Assembly (NCBI GenBank): GCA_029884515.1
Contig: JAOUHR010000140.1
Coordinates: 1 to 5,804, forward strand
Direction of reading: 5' to 3'
Source of the DNA: Gemmatimonadota bacterium
GTDB taxonomy: Bacteria; Gemmatimonadota; Gemmatimonadetes; Gemmatimonadales; Gemmatimonadaceae
Length of the DNA: 5,804 nt
The translations under genes and the position numbers were made by a program. The stretch's first letter is position 1, and every line of letters starts with the position of its first letter. The notes below the pieces were generated by a model. The model had not been told where the DNA came from and did no database searches. It saw only the letters and a list, made by a program, of their open reading frames with translations. Below are positions 5,712 to 5,804 of this stretch, in pieces.

Positions 5712-5804
5712 GGAAGCTCCTGCGTGGAGGGCAGCGTGCGGAGCGGATCTCAGGTAAGGGGGGTGTCCCGTCGACCACGGCTCTCGCCCGTAACTACCTC
5801 CGCA
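5712..5804 (-). promoter_or_regulatory. Upstream region of the 178-aa gene
   Basis: These 93 bases lie before the first gene and should hold its leader and possibly its promoter. I see no confident -35/-10 pair; a TTACCTGAGAT stretch around 5745-5755 is the least GC-rich candidate near a -10 position but is not convincing. The tail of an upstream gene could also end here beyond the window edge, so a promoter cannot be assumed. Confidence 0.25.
5717..5721 (-). promoter_or_regulatory. Shine-Dalgarno of the 178-aa gene
   Basis: On the minus strand AGGAG is followed by the 5-base spacer CTTCC and then ATG at 5711. This is the clearest ribosome binding site in the window and fixes the start of that gene. 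Confidence 0.75.

Noticed and set aside
1..5804. CRISPR array, tRNA, rRNA or insertion sequence
   Set aside because: I saw no regularly spaced repeats, no tRNA- or rRNA-like stretch, no transposase frame and no flanking terminal inverted repeats; genes fill nearly the whole window.

Overview
This window is strongly GC-rich DNA, with third codon positions almost all G or C. All five genes I can support lie on the minus strand, so transcription runs from high to low coordinates. The mix of putative lipoproteins, beta-lactamase-fold serine hydrolases and a small carboxypeptidase-regulatory-like lipoprotein fits a Gram-negative, high-GC environmental bacterium. A gemmatimonad-like genome is my best guess, but it rests on general style only because there is no phylogenetic marker here.

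In order of transcription: (1) 5712-5804 is the upstream region of the first gene, with a good Shine-Dalgarno but no convincing promoter. (2) 5711-5175 encodes a 178-aa secreted protein or lipoprotein with a small beta-sandwich domain and an odd Trp-rich, Lys-Lys tail. (3) 5119-5174 is a short gap holding a perfect 8-bp inverted repeat. (4) 5118-3796 encodes a 440-aa predicted lipoprotein serine hydrolase of the class C beta-lactamase / 6-aminohexanoate-dimer hydrolase type. (5) 3670-3795 is a gap with a 6-bp stem-loop and a 10-bp palindrome. (6) 3669-2194 encodes a malonyl-CoA synthetase (MatB-like AMP-forming ligase). (7) 2197-953 encodes a MatC-like dicarboxylate/malonate carrier. (8) 956 to the left edge encodes a second predicted exported serine hydrolase, cut off by the window before its last catalytic motifs.

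The last three genes are joined by two 4-bp ATGA stop/start overlaps and are almost certainly one translationally coupled operon. MatC would bring malonate, or a close dicarboxylate, across the inner membrane. MatB would use ATP and CoA to turn it into malonyl-CoA. The third gene, an exported hydrolase, is not part of the classical mat system. My inference is that it may release the transported acid from an ester or amide outside the cytoplasm, giving a hydrolyse-import-activate cassette. No malonyl-CoA decarboxylase (MatA) is visible, so the malonyl-CoA may feed biosynthesis instead, or MatA may be encoded elsewhere. The plus strand carries long open frames, but these look like compositional shadows of the minus-strand genes.
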